A DNA stretch of 64,000 bases from Apophysomyces variabilis (Eukaryota; Mucoromycota; Mucoromycetes; Mucorales; Mucoraceae): assembly GCA_002749535.1 (NCBI GenBank), contig MZZL01000409.1, forward strand, positions 1,423,527 to 1,487,526, in the 5' to 3' direction. Position 1 is the stretch's first letter. Every line of letters starts with the position of its first letter. The notes under the pieces were generated by a model, which made no database searches, was not told the origin of the DNA, and saw nothing but the letters and a program-made list of their open reading frames with translations. Made by a program: the position numbers and the translations under genes. Positions 1-11,527 of the stretch are shown in pieces.

Positions 1-1218
1 GTTGATATTAGCGGTACCAATCTGAGCTATCAGTCTGGCGACCATCTTGCTATCTGGCCTACCAATAACGAAGTCGAAGTCAACCGACTTGCCTCTGCTT
101 TAGGATTGGCAGATAAGCTCGACTCAGTCATCGTTGTCAAAGCAGTCGACCCGACGGCTTCCAAAAAGTTTCCATTTCCCGTTCCCACCACCTATAGAGC
201 TATCTTTAGACATTACCTTGACATCTGCGCTCCGGCTTCCCGCCAGACAATCATGTCTTTGGTAGAGTTCGCCCCTACTGAGTCCTCCAAGGAGTATTTA
301 CGTAAGCTGGCGCAAGACAAAGATGAATACCGTCTTAAAGTGGGCGAAGCAGTTCGCAACTTGGGCGAGGTGCTTGAGTTAGTCGCTGGCGATGACTTCC
401 GTCCTGGATTATTTGAGTCCGTCCCATTCGATCTGATCGTAGAAAGTATCTCCCGGTTACAACCGCGTTATTACTCTATCTCATCCTCGTCCAAAGAGAG
501 TCCCAAGACAATTTCGGCCACGGTTGTATCTCTCGAATATAATCCTGATCCAACACCAGAGCGTACGGTGTATGGCGTAAACACAAACTTTCTGTGGCAA
601 ATTCATGCATCCACGTATAACGTGAACGATGGCAAGAGCTACCCTGTGTACGATCTTTCCGGCCCTCGGCAAAGCTATCTTGGTGCGGATGGCAAGTGTT
701 CCAGAATCCCGGTTCATGTGCGTCGTTCTCAGTTCAAACTTCCTCGTAACCCAACTGTCCCCGTAATCATGGTAGGACCTGGTACTGGTGTTGCCCCTTT
801 CCGTGGATTTGTACGTGAACGTGCTGCCTTAAAGAAAGAAGGAAAGCCTGTGGGGACGACATTGCTATTCTTTGGTTGTCGTCATTCGCAACAAGACTTC
901 CTCTACGCTGATGAGTGGCCGGAGCTGTTTTCGACGCTCGGTGGCGAATCTCGGATTATTACCGCCTTCTCACGCGAAACCGCACAAAAGGTATACGTAC
1001 AACACCGTCTGCTTGAGCATGCACAGGAGATCTGGAGCTTGTTGGAGAAAGGAGCATACGTATATGTATGTGGCGACGCTAAAAATATGGCGCGCGATGT
1101 AAACCAAACGTTCGTTAACTTCGCACGAGATATCGGTGGAAAATCCGAAGAAAAAGCATATGAATACGTCAAGACTTTGAGAAACACTGGTCGATACCAG
1201 GAGGACTGCTGGTCTTAA
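1..1218 (+). CDS. NCP1: NADPH-cytochrome P450 reductase, C-terminal part (5' end outside window)
   Basis: The frame is open from base 1, so the N-terminal membrane anchor and FMN domain lie outside the window. About 405 residues are visible. They cover the connecting/FAD domain (RYYSISSSS, the FAD-binding RxYS motif, near visible residue 158) and the NADPH domain (GPGTGVAPFRGF, then FFGCRHSQQDFLYADE). The protein ends in DCWS; the near-terminal Trp is the residue that stacks on FAD in this family. Family knowledge: it passes electrons from NADPH through FAD and FMN to P450s at the ER, for example in sterol synthesis. No intron is needed in the visible part. Bacterial or nitric-oxide-synthase-type flavoreductases share these motifs, but the length and C-terminus fit CPR best. 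Confidence 0.95.
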   Translation, partial: VDISGTNLSYQSGDHLAIWPTNNEVEVNRLASALGLADKLDSVIVVKAVDPTASKKFPFPVPTTYRAIFRHYLDICAPASRQTIMSLVEFAPTESSKEYLRKLAQDKDEYRLKVGEAVRNLGEVLELVAGDDFRPGLFESVPFDLIVESISRLQPRYYSISSSSKESPKTISATVVSLEYNPDPTPERTVYGVNTNFLWQIHASTYNVNDGKSYPVYDLSGPRQSYLGADGKCSRIPVHVRRSQFKLPRNPTVPVIMVGPGTGVAPFRGFVRERAALKKEGKPVGTTLLFFGCRHSQQDFLYADEWPELFSTLGGESRIITAFSRETAQKVYVQHRLLEHAQEIWSLLEKGAYVYVCGDAKNMARDVNQTFVNFARDIGGKSEEKAYEYVKTLRNTGRYQEDCWS

Positions 1219-1900
1219 ATTCCGCATCCAAACCTAAACGTGTTTTCTGCTCACCCCCTTCCCATTTTAAAAACGAACTTACTTGTATTAGCTCTTTCGA
1301 TGGATATAAACTTTTTAATTCAATATAGATTCTCCCGCTCTTCATTGTACAGGTTTTTATCTTCCTAGTTTGCTACAAAAAGGCACTGCATTGCAAAGTA
1401 GGGTGTAGATTCCGTCCAAGGACTTGAATGCATCATATAAAAACTGATTATCACAGGTTAAGCATATAGCGTCCATCACTTTTAAAAAGTCTCTACCAAA
1501 CGCACAAACCACTGCTGAAAAAGCAGCTTAATTCCTTTAGTTCTTCTTCATCCGATATGCTTCGATATCATTTCCTTCTAAATGTCGTGAAAGACAGATA
1601 TTACCGCTTCCTGATCAGTACGTCTGATAGGCTATGCTGACAGTTTTAATGTTCGGTTTTCGGAACGTAATCATAAGCGCAGATATTTCATCCGAGGATA
1701 TTACGAGGCTCATTTCCATCAATACTATGCCTATGTTTTAGCTATTTAAAATTTGAATGCCTGTTGCTTTCCGTGATCAACTTGTATAGATTGATTTCAT
1801 CCTTTGTAGCGAAGAAAGCTTTGAGAAACCGTGATGTATATTGATAAGTTAACAGATACAAGAAATGAAGAAGCTATGTGCTCGCATTAATGATCAATCA
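1219..1900. other. intergenic, convergent 3' ends
   Basis: AT-rich DNA between two convergent genes. No open frame with family resemblance on either strand; it presumably holds both 3' UTRs. Confidence 0.6.
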
Positions 1901-3514
1901 TCAGTCAGATGACCTTGCTGCTTCCGAAGTTGGTGTCCTGACAGCGGCAGCTACGGCGGCAGCGGCTACAGCGGCGGCGGCAGCGACAGAAGGCGATTGA
2001 TCTTCTTGTTCAATTGACTGCTGTACTGATGTTTCCTGTTGCGTCTGTTGTGGTTGTGCTGGCTGTACTTGTGGTACCTGTGGTACCTGTTGCACCTGTT
2101 GTACCTGTTGTACCTGCTGCACTTGTTGTTGTTGTTGTTGTTGTTGCTGGTGTTGTTGTTGATGAGCAATCACTTCCGAGGTAGAAGGTCGTGGACCATA
2201 AAAGCGTTCAGGGGAATACTTAGCTTGAAGAGTTTGCAATAGCGCTTGGTTTTCCGGGCGCTGAAACTCACGCATGAACTCGCTCCACTCACCGGTATTG
2301 AAATTGTGCAATAGTTTACGACCCGATACTTGTTTACTCAGGAGCAAAAATCCTCGACCTACCACGCCGCATACTTGACAGATACGTTCACCAATGGTCA
2401 GTCGTCGCCGGATGGCTTCCCAGTTGGTGTTGACTAGCACTTTCTCAATATCTGCGCGGCATTGAACTAATACTGGACGGGGATCACTGTTATCAAGGTG
2501 TTGCTGCTGTTGTTGTTGACGTTCTGCTTCCAAATCGCGGTAGGCTAGATACAACTGGAAGTACTCAAAATTAAAATAGACGCCTGCATTTTTCGGAGCG
2601 AAATCACAGTCGTAGTGAGCAGGCAGATTAGCAAATGTGGCAAATCGGTGAAGCGGTGACAGGAGACCAAACTTGGTGCTTCGTTCGTGACCTTGAATGA
2701 TTAGTTTCACCTCATCATCCACCGTGTTGGCTTGATGTAAAAGGTCTGCTTCTGAGACCTTCAAAAGATCCTGGATTATCTCGTTCCCTAACGCACATAA
2801 GCAATATTAGGCTATTGTGCAAAAAATGCTCGGTTATAACTTACGTCGGACAGCATATTCTTTGTCCCTTGGACTTGCTTTTTTTGCACGCTTCGTGGTA
2901 TCTTTCCCAGTTTCTGCACTCTTGCGTTTCATTCCTGTGCCGGCGTTTCCCACGGCACTACCGGTGCTAGCCGTGGCAGTAGCGGGTGAGACCGAGGCTA
3001 ATGCCGCTTGCAACAGGTGCTGTGGTGATCCATCAGCGGCAGAAAATAGACTGGATGCGTGCTGGGGAGGATGCGTCTCAACACCATGCATCAAACCCGC
3101 GGCTGCGGCGGCTGCGGCTGCCGAACTGTGCTCCATCTTGATTGGATCCAATGCGATATCTGTGCCATTATTATTGCTGAACAGCTGGACCGCGTCGTGC
3201 TGCGTACCGGCAACATTGACGGCAAAAATTTGCTGCTCCTGGCGAAACATTATCTTGGACATATTAGGCACCTTTAAGAATGAAACTGTATCACCAAGGG
3301 CATGGCATAACGCAAAGAACATGGCGGAAGTTTGCTTTGGAGAGCGTTGGGTTTTAATATCCTTGACGCATTGATAAAATCGCAAAATCCGATCGTCGCT
3401 CAAGATATCGGCCAATGTCGGGTTCAAAATACTGCATTCTTCTTGATTGGACGTTGACGATCCTTCAACGCGATACGAATCCTGTGGTGTATGAGAGGAA
3501 GAACTCGACTCCAT
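1901..3514 (-). CDS. unrecognised Gln/Ala-rich protein, two exons
   Basis: Exons 2845-3514 and 1901-2787 are joined across a 57-nt GTAAGT...TTAG intron, giving 518 residues. I do not recognise a family. The N-terminal third has a well-composed region (ADILSDDRILRFYQCVKDI, about residues 35-55) that looks folded. It is followed by a polyalanine run and a basic KRKSAETGKDTTKRAKK stretch that could be a nuclear signal. The second exon encodes another folded-looking part with a CQVCGVVGRGF motif, then a Gln-rich tail of VQQ/VPQ repeats and an Ala-rich end. Composition suggests a nuclear regulatory protein, but that is inference. The start is the first ATG in the open frame. Confidence 0.75.
2070..2155. 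repeat. in-frame triplet / 9-mer repeat encoding VQQ, VPQ and polyQ
   Basis: Forward-strand copies of tgttgtacc-like 9-mers run into a ttg repeat. On the minus strand they encode the VQQVQQ and QQQQ tract of the gene at 1901-3514. Such a tract is prone to length change. Confidence 0.85.
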
Positions 3515-4269
3515 GTGTGTTGACTGATAGGAAAAGGTAGAAATATATGTATGTGTTCGTATATAAAAGAGAGGAGAAAACCAGAAGAAGAGAGTGCAGG
3601 TAATAAAACAATAAACTAGTTGCGTGACAAGTCAGTCGGTCTTTAGGTTTCCAGAACGGTTATTGTCTCCTGTATTGACTTTAGTCAAAGAAATAGTGAA
3701 TAGGATTTTTAAGACGACGATAAGTTCGAGCCGTATCCAGTGATGTCCGGCAAAGGTGCGAACCAGGGAATGAAAACAAAAAGGAAAAGCGGTTCGCGTA
3801 GGCCCGGCAAATAGAAAAATATTTCATTTTATACGTCATTTGATGACATCAAAAAGCGACTGCCCCGGAGATTTAATGGCAATCATTGTGCTGTCCTGTC
3901 AAGTGAAGTCGGGGACCAGCTTATCCAAATATGGTGGTGATATTGCGCGTGTCTAGCATACAACGGGCTCTTCAATAGACAACACAGTAAATGCGAAACT
4001 GGAAGACAGCACTATTAGTTGTTTTCCAGCAGATACCAACCTTGTTCGTTTGAACTAGTAGTAATCTTCTAGAAAATTCACATTGTAGTCTTCAAATACT
4101 ACTATATCATGAATTTTATCTGGAAAGTATAATCTTCCTTTGCCTATGACAACAATATGCTTGGGCGATCAAAACTACTTTTTAACTGTATAAGATCGTT
4201 CGGTTTGATATCCATGAGATAAATTTCGTGGACATGACAAGCTGCTATGCGAGGAATGCCGTTTTCTCT
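3515..4269. other. intergenic
   Basis: Upstream region of the Gln-rich gene and downstream region of the small gene at 4270-4754 (both minus strand). AT-rich, with no supported gene; presumably holds the promoter of the Gln-rich gene. Confidence 0.55.
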
Positions 4270-4754
4270 TTAACAGCTCACTGCTTGAATCTCAATCAGC
4301 TCCCTATGGTCATTTTTCAGTGTACGATTTTCTCCATCTTTATCATACCATCCTTCTTCCGCTGCATCGCTCATTATGTCATACTTATTAAGAGCTCTTG
4401 TCAACACATCTAATGTGGATTGCAGTGCTGTAACCGTGTCATTGTCAGATACCGCCCAAAGTTTCTCTGAAAGATATTCTTTGAGCTGAAGGCAATCCAC
4501 ATAAGACTCCTAGAACGGGTCATTCTGCTGTTGCACAGTGTGTATCTGTCATACCTTTGCGGTTTCATTGATCCTTACTTGCTGAGGCTCCAACATTTGT
4601 AGCATTCCCAACAAAAATCCACCGGCATTCTGTGCACGAGAAAGTGCTTCGTCCAATCCGAGATTCAGTGGAGTAAACTAACCAAGACTTAATAAAACCC
4701 TGGCAGCACATTTCTTACCTGCTGCAAGGTGTATCCGGCAATTTCTGTCGACAT
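4270..4754 (-). CDS. small three-exon protein, unidentified (weak Mediator-11-like look)
   Basis: Exons 4719-4754, 4555-4677 and 4270-4509 have consensus GT...AG junctions (GTAAGA, GTATGA; TTAG, CTAG) and lengths that keep frame, giving 132 residues starting MSTEIAGYTLQQ. It looks all-helical. The segment LDEALSRAQNAGGFLLGML followed by a second amphipathic helix faintly recalls the helix-QNAG-helix layout of Mediator subunit 11, and its size is close to that subunit's. I cannot confirm this and treat it as unidentified. The gene model is better supported than the function. Confidence 0.6.
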
Positions 4755-7700
4755 GGTTTTGGCAAACGGTAAGTGTACAACAACAACAAAAGAAGAGAGA
4801 AAGAAGGAAAAGAAAGAAAGACGTTTACACTGCAAAAAAAAGTGAATGAATAGTTTACTGGAGCCGTTCACTTTCACATGAAAGAGCAACAAACATCTTG
4901 TCGCGTGACAGTTTGATGTTGCAGCTTGTGGCCGCAAGGTGCAAAAATATCCCATGAAGGAAACGTCCTGTTCATTTTCCCAAGACCAAGCAAAACCTTA
5001 TGGATACTACATATGTTATGCTATAAGTATACAAAGATTCAGAACAAAATGCAAGACTTAACCACTCAGGTGGGAATAGGTATTCTTGTATTTTGTTTTC
5101 CACGCGCAGGAAAAAAGTGAGAATCAGCTTATTCAAGCGACAGTTGAACAAGCCAGCGATGCCATGATTTAGCTAAATGAAGCGCCCCAAAAGCCATCGA
5201 CACTGAGTGAAAAGTTCTTAGGGAGCATGGCTTTGACCATCTAAATCAAGGATAGAAACTTGTTAGGAAGCCATATAGGGAGGATTCAATTCATTATGGT
5301 TTTTGATACAGATTTGTATGATAGCTATACAACGTACAACAGTATGTATATATATGTACGTATCAATTAAAAGCGGGCTAGCAATCCTACCGCATATGTG
5401 CTGGCAAACGCGTGCTTGTCCTAGCCTGGGCAACACGGGGTTGCATGTAAGAAACAAGCGGCAATGCTAACCGACCTTGAGCTAATCCCGGGAAAAGAGC
5501 TGAATGACAAAGGTTTCTCCAGTCAATGATCTTCCTCCAATTATACAATATTTTGTTCGCTTATAGGTATCATAAACCCGCCTAAGATATTGTTGTTACG
5601 CTGATTGACAATTAGTATGGTTAATTTAAGACCTGGCAAAGAAAGGCTGGGAGTTCAAAAAAGGTGATGATCCAGCTGTGATATCATTGTTTATTGTAAC
5701 AATTCTGATACTTATCGGTTCAAATACGTATCTTGAATAGTTTCAGATTGAGCAAATCAATGAATTCTTTGTGCCATTTATATCATATACAGACACCAAG
5801 CAAAGGAACAGGCAATAAAGCTAATTCATCAATAGCAAGAGAATTACATGGAAAATCTGACAGCCAACAGTGTCGGATATTGTAAAGCAACCATATCGTT
5901 AGTATGGAAGCCTTAAGCGGTACATCAATCAAACGCTTACAGACATCATACCTCTTCTAGGTTGAACTCACTCGTTTCGAAGACGCTGATTGTCAACAGC
6001 TCGGGCCATTGATGGAAACAGAAAAAGCCAAAAGAGGATTCAGAAGAAGACAGAGGACTTCATCTAAACATTACCGGTACCATAACTATGTGGCACGAAG
6101 TAGCTCTGTATTCAATAATGGCAACGTAATTATCAGTTTTATCAATAGAAGAAAGAAAGCGTCGACAAATAGTTTATATGCAAAGCGATATAGATGGAAT
6201 ATAGTAATACTAACTGTAGCAAATATAATTGTTTCACGTCTAAGTCCGTATTTACGCCATAAATTAACGGAATCCATACTTGTCTTTGTGCTTCAGCAGC
6301 CATGCTTAACCTGTAAACAATCTTATAAGTGACATATCCCAATTGACGGTATACTCTACTATGAATGTGAACATGAAAGCATCCCTTTCAGCATCATACG
6401 GTAGAGAATGATCAAGTTGAATAGCCAGAGACGGAAAAGCAAAAACCAAGTGATGCGTTTAGTTCTTAGAATTAAAAATGCTTTGCAGCTTCAATATTGG
6501 TTGTGAGTAAGTACTTAGAGGTTGTGATTTGGTCGCAGCAAATAAGTCTTATTTTACCTTACACACAGCAAAGGGTGAAAGTAGGATTATCAAGTCTAGA
6601 TTGAGAAGACTTTTTCGGTAGCCATAATATAGTGTGGCAAGTAATTCGCTGCTACGGCATGATACGTTCACGGCCACTGATGCCATCCTACAAATATTGG
6701 ATAGAAAGATGGAGCTCTACCAGACATATCTAACCTACAAAAAGAAGTTGTAGCATATGAACATGAAATATTCTCAGGTTCCATACGACACCGGGTATTG
6801 CCCTTCCTATTAGCGTACTCAAGTTCAACAAACTGTTTGGTTGGGCAATCGGTTAGAGAATGCAGCCCACAACAAGTGTGCAATAAGTTGTATATCTTCT
6901 AGCTACAGTTATAGTAACCAAAGTGACACGATTCCTGCACCTGATTTACTGCAAGATTTACTGAGTTCACTGAGCACGATCGGTTGGTATAAATTAGAAA
7001 TAACATGGTTTTTGCAGCAAGATATACGTGATTGATCAAACTAGAAGGTCCTCGAAAGAAACAAACAGTTGAATCAGTCGCTCTTTCCAAAAAAGGGTAA
7101 AAGACAGGTCGATGATTTCCAATTAACTGATTATGTACGGGCACATTAAATAGATAACAGTAAGATGAAAACACAACGCGGAGTCAGCTCATTGAAATAA
7201 CATTGAAAGAATGTTATGGAATAACTATTTAAAGGAGTGGCTGCAGACTTTGCAGAGCACTTTCAACAATAAGAACATTGTAAATTCGAGAGCCAATCAT
7301 CATGAAGCGGGTCCTTGAAAAGCATAACACCATAGCTGCATAACCACAACAAAAAAAATGTGCAATATTAGCCATTTGTATACTTCACTATAAACAACGC
7401 TGCGAGTAATTATTTAAGCTGTTTAGGCAGCTTACCGGGCCCGGTCAAGGGAACTTATTTACATCGCACGGAAAGACCCTTCTAAGCGCAACTTACAGTT
7501 GTCCAACAAAGAACAATGGCTGTGGCAAATAAAGACTCGTATGACGAATAGCCTACTTCTATGCCCTGTTGATTATCATTGCAAAAGCAGCCCTGGGCCG
7601 AAAGAAATGGCAGCTATGCACTATCTGAAGCTGGCTAGCATGCTTATATCCGAGATTGATGGCCACTTTTGTTATTCATTTTTATTCATATCACAGCTAG

Positions 7701-7933
7701 CTTTCATGTTTCCCCAAGTTAATAGTTACCGTTTAGGTGTGCACTTGTTGGTTGCTTGTTTTATACCTGCCGTCTTTAATATAAGAAGTGAAAATGTTAA
7801 AATCTGGTAATGGTCAAGGCCGTTGCTTTTTTTTCTACTCCCTTCAAAGGTTAGTCACATCTGTCTGAGAGAAAGTGTTCACAGGAATTGCTAGCCTTCA
7901 TTTTTGTTTCTTTTTCTACCCAGGTTTGGGGAT
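4755..7933. other. gene-poor stretch, no supported gene
   Basis: Only short frames of up to 107 codons, with lysine- and arginine-rich or low-complexity translations and no clear family motif. One at 6009-6332 is basic and may be a mobile-element remnant, but I cannot show it. The last bases before 7934 include a pyrimidine-rich tttttctacccag that could end a 5'-UTR intron of the WW-domain gene. Confidence 0.5.
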
Positions 7934-10900
7934 ATGGATCACAATGATCGTGAAAAAAGATCCGTTTTTGAACGGTTAGGTCGAGCCAGAACAGAAAGGC
8001 AGAGTCATCACCGCCCATATAATACTTATGCTGCTCGTGATAATGACCGATCAGGATATCGTTTTACTCGCCAGTATCAAAATGAACGATACTCGCCTTT
8101 TGATATCGGACTTAGAGATGTCTATGTCCCATCATTGAGAAAAGAGGATCTTTCAGCTCGACGGACTGCATCCAGGCAATGGGCAGAACCAGATGTCTAC
8201 AAACCGGAATCTCTCATTATCACAAACATTTCCTTGGGAGATAATGGTTCGTTTTCAAGAAGGATTGTGAGCCGCCGGACGGAAGCAAAGATAGACAGTG
8301 GATCCATCCTAGACAAAAACCCAATCACTTGTGCAGGGTCACAGATAGAGGAAAGAGGTCCTCTGAAAGAAAGAGGAGCAACGATAAAAGCAGCAATGAA
8401 ACCTACCGCCAAGCCATTGAAAGATTCACCTCTACGCTATAAAAAAACGGAAGAGAGCACTGGAGATACTATCCTATCATCCGACAGGAAAATGTCTGCT
8501 GGGACAGCATTAGCCAACGAAACAGAAAGCCGAGACGCGCTTTCAACCATGTATACAATTGCTTCACCTCGCCTTTCAACGGAAGAGAGATGTGTGCCTG
8601 ACCATTATCCGCATGAAAACACGTCAAGTAGTAAAGCAAAACCAGGACAAAGTAATTTAAACCAAGCAAACGCGATACTGGATGAGAGTCCTGCTAGCGG
8701 AATTGATCCTGTTAAAGCTGCCACAGGCATAGAAGGAAGTGACAGTAATTGGGAATTAGAAAGAGCCGACGTTGGATCGCCCGAAAGGGATGAAATACAT
8801 AGATCGACAATAGTTCCTAATATTGGAGCGAGTTTGCTTACGAACACACGCGCTGAAGTAGACGAAGACGAAGAAAAAGGAATCATACCACCGGATTGGA
8901 CTAGAGACTCTGACGATGAAGAGATTTTGTCATATGATGTATCAGAAGGCATGGATCAAAACCCATCGACTGGTAAAAGTGAAGACAAAGTGATAGCATC
9001 GGATCGCTTGGAAGAAAAGACAGATAGTGGAGAATCCTCGGATCCGAGATCACAGTTTCATCTTGGAGAAGATTATTTATCTGAGAAAGACAACAGTTTT
9101 CCGACAAAGTCTCTTGATCGCTCAATTTCGTCTAAGGAAATAACCGTGCAAGAAGGCGCTGACATAGAACAAGAAAGAAACAGTACACATTGCCTGGCTG
9201 TGGAGGATGACACAGACCTAGGTATCGATGTCTTTCCCGGCATCTCCGCAAACGTTCTACCGCATCCTTGGCAGGCTATTATGTCGAGTAAAGGTGATAT
9301 TTATTACTATAATCCAGACAGCAAAATCAGTACATGGGAAAGGCCAAGTATGCAAGAGCAGACAATATGCAAAGAAAGCGCAACTGAGAATGACTACAGC
9401 AAGCCAGAGCTTCCTAATGAAGATAAACAACAATTGACACCATCTTCAGAAAATGCAGAAAATTCATTACAATGTGTAGTACAACAGCAAAGACAACAAC
9501 CGCAACCGGAAGTTGCAGACACACTACCTCAAAGATCTGAAGTAATAGGACAGCAAGAAGATAAGAATCGGTTAAATTATTATAACTACTCGAAAGGTAT
9601 AAAACTTGAGGCCAATCAACTTAGAGAGAGCGAGACGATTGAAAGGGGAGAGCCCTTACGACTTAAAGGAGACACCTATCAAATAAAGCGAACCAGACCG
9701 TTAGAAGATACAATAGGACGAATCAATCTACGAGACGAAGGCGCCGAGAAAAAGCGAAGCATTCGACCTGCGGATAATAATCTATCCGAAAAACTTGCAG
9801 CTGAGAGACCCAAAAAGAAACGAGAAAGAGATCCTGAAGATGATGGTTGGCACGGTACATTTGAAGATGGGAATCCTATGGAGAAGAACAGATCGTCTGA
9901 GCGTACAGCTGTGCCACAGACAATAAACGAGGAACAGCCTCAATCTCGATTGCAGCACGACAAAATCTTGGAAACAGGAAGATCTAGCAGTAGAACATGT
10001 ATAAAAAAACGAGAGCACAGAGAACAAGAACAGGTGGAAGCGCGGTCTAGCAAAAGATATCATCAAGAGGAAAAATCACGCGATTCTTTGAAGAAAAATG
10101 AAAAAGAGTTGAGACAGAGACAGCAAGAACCAGCCCTAGTGCAATATAATAGGGAACGCGATACTAAGAGATCAAGACCTAATAGAGAAAGCGACGAAGA
10201 GATGCTAAGATGCAGACGACAAGAGAATAGTGGATCGCAGCATATTAAAGAACCTGAAGTAGAATTATCAAGAAGTAAGAAAACTGATGATGGCGGGATA
10301 TTAAAATGCAGACGATATGAGGAAATGAGATCGCAGCGCAGCACAGAGCGTGAATTAGAGAAACCAAGAAGCAAAAAAAATGATGAAGAAGAAATATTGA
10401 AACGAATACGGTATGAAGAAACGAGATCGCAGCGTAGTAGGGAGCGTGAGCCAGAGAGATCAAGAAATAGGAAAACTGACGATGGAGAAATATTGGAACG
10501 GAGACGGTGTGAAAAAACAGGATCGCAGCATAGTAGAGAACGTCAGCCAGAGATTTCAAGATGTAACAAAGATGACGAAGAGATAACCTTAAAACGGAGA
10601 CGGTACGGTGAAACACAATTGCAGCACAGTATAGTACTTGAGGAAAACAGACCGGAATGTAGGCAAGAGGAACAAGATGACATTTTGTGGCGGAAACGAG
10701 AAGAGCGATTTCACCCGAAATTAAGCAGAGAGTCCGATGACGAGGAGGAAAGGAGAATGCGAGAACTACGATTCAGGCAGCCATCACAAGATCAAATGCA
10801 CCATGAGTCATATATATATCGAGAACAGCAGTTTGATCATGCGCGACATGAGCAAAAATTGCCATATTCGCCTAGACAAGATATGTATCGTTTCTACCCA

Positions 10901-11527
10901 GGACAGCACGCAGTAGCTAGAGATGGGGTGGATATGAAACGAACGCATCTTAATGATATACCGTTGAAGTCGGATAACAGAAGTTTTCATCGTACAGAAG
11001 CTAGGAATAGTGGCTATGACCCAAGGCTTTCTGGAGCAGACAGGCTTTATCAGCATTCTTTTTCTTTTGTAACGCAACCATCACCTGCTGTGATGGTAGT
11101 CCCTAGGCCAGAATGGTATAGGGAGTATTCTACTCCTATCGGACAATTACCAAGACCACCATTAGGCCCTGCAGCAGAACAGTGGTATGGAGGTCCGGTA
11201 TCTCCTGTAATGCCACCAACAGGGCCTGCAATAGACTGGCAAGGAAGGTTTCTGCCATCCTTTAGATCTACGTGTGAATACTATCACGAGGATAATCGTA
11301 GCAGTCCATCAGTGAGCAGTTTTACCCAAGGATACCCATCTCACGTTTCAAATGCTTCTTATGTCTCCCATGAATGGCCAGAAGAAGAAGTTATTGAAGG
11401 AGAGAGACGGGTAGTGTACCTGGAAGATGATGACGTTGGATCTCCGCCGTCATATGGTCGCTCATCTGGTCACAACAACGACAAAATGGAACTCAGATTG
11501 CCCCATACTCGCAGACGGCAATGGTAA
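7934..11527 (+). CDS. large charged WW-domain protein
   Basis: A single open frame of 1197 residues from ATG 7934 (MDHNDREKRSVFERLG). An ATG ten codons upstream is less likely, because a pyrimidine tract plus CAG at 7921-7923 looks like a 3' splice site. The only clear domain is one WW module at about residues 440-470, with the first Trp in HPWQAIMS, the YYYNP core and the second Trp in STWERP; WW modules bind proline-rich ligands. The rest is disordered and rich in Arg, Glu, Ser and Asp, with a 32-residue repeat at about 745-905. The C-terminal part contains proline-rich stretches such as PRPPLGPA. The N-terminal KRSVFERLG and the charged repeats resemble splicing or RNA polymerase II associated proteins. 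That role is inference; the exact orthologue is unknown to me. Confidence 0.88.
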   Translation: MDHNDREKRSVFERLGRARTERQSHHRPYNTYAARDNDRSGYRFTRQYQNERYSPFDIGLRDVYVPSLRKEDLSARRTASRQWAEPDVYKPESLIITNISLGDNGSFSRRIVSRRTEAKIDSGSILDKNPITCAGSQIEERGPLKERGATIKAAMKPTAKPLKDSPLRYKKTEESTGDTILSSDRKMSAGTALANETESRDALSTMYTIASPRLSTEERCVPDHYPHENTSSSKAKPGQSNLNQANAILDESPASGIDPVKAATGIEGSDSNWELERADVGSPERDEIHRSTIVPNIGASLLTNTRAEVDEDEEKGIIPPDWTRDSDDEEILSYDVSEGMDQNPSTGKSEDKVIASDRLEEKTDSGESSDPRSQFHLGEDYLSEKDNSFPTKSLDRSISSKEITVQEGADIEQERNSTHCLAVEDDTDLGIDVFPGISANVLPHPWQAIMSSKGDIYYYNPDSKISTWERPSMQEQTICKESATENDYSKPELPNEDKQQLTPSSENAENSLQCVVQQQRQQPQPEVADTLPQRSEVIGQQEDKNRLNYYNYSKGIKLEANQLRESETIERGEPLRLKGDTYQIKRTRPLEDTIGRINLRDEGAEKKRSIRPADNNLSEKLAAERPKKKRERDPEDDGWHGTFEDGNPMEKNRSSERTAVPQTINEEQPQSRLQHDKILETGRSSSRTCIKKREHREQEQVEARSSKRYHQEEKSRDSLKKNEKELRQRQQEPALVQYNRERDTKRSRPNRESDEEMLRCRRQENSGSQHIKEPEVELSRSKKTDDGGILKCRRYEEMRSQRSTERELEKPRSKKNDEEEILKRIRYEETRSQRSREREPERSRNRKTDDGEILERRRCEKTGSQHSRERQPEISRCNKDDEEITLKRRRYGETQLQHSIVLEENRPECRQEEQDDILWRKREERFHPKLSRESDDEEERRMRELRFRQPSQDQMHHESYIYREQQFDHARHEQKLPYSPRQDMYRFYPGQHAVARDGVDMKRTHLNDIPLKSDNRSFHRTEARNSGYDPRLSGADRLYQHSFSFVTQPSPAVMVVPRPEWYREYSTPIGQLPRPPLGPAAEQWYGGPVSPVMPPTGPAIDWQGRFLPSFRSTCEYYHEDNRSSPSVSSFTQGYPSHVSNASYVSHEWPEEEVIEGERRVVYLEDDDVGSPPSYGRSSGHNNDKMELRLPHTRRRQW
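10168..10650 (+). repeat. tandem repeat, about five units of 96 bp (32 codons), inside the WW-domain gene
   Basis: Units begin near 10170, 10266, 10362, 10458 and 10554. Each encodes a variant of SR-x-K-x-DDEEILKRRRYEE-x-RSQRS-x-ER-x-PE. The units differ by many substitutions but keep the 96-bp spacing and frame. Confidence 0.8.

Noticed and set aside
6009..6332. 107-codon basic frame as a gene or fourth Fanzor piece
   Set aside because: No TDG, RuvC or zinc-finger block; an antisense frame of similar length is equally open.
9782..10616. Minus-strand frames with repeated SF/LL-rich peptides
   Set aside because: Antisense shadows of the 96-bp coding repeat.
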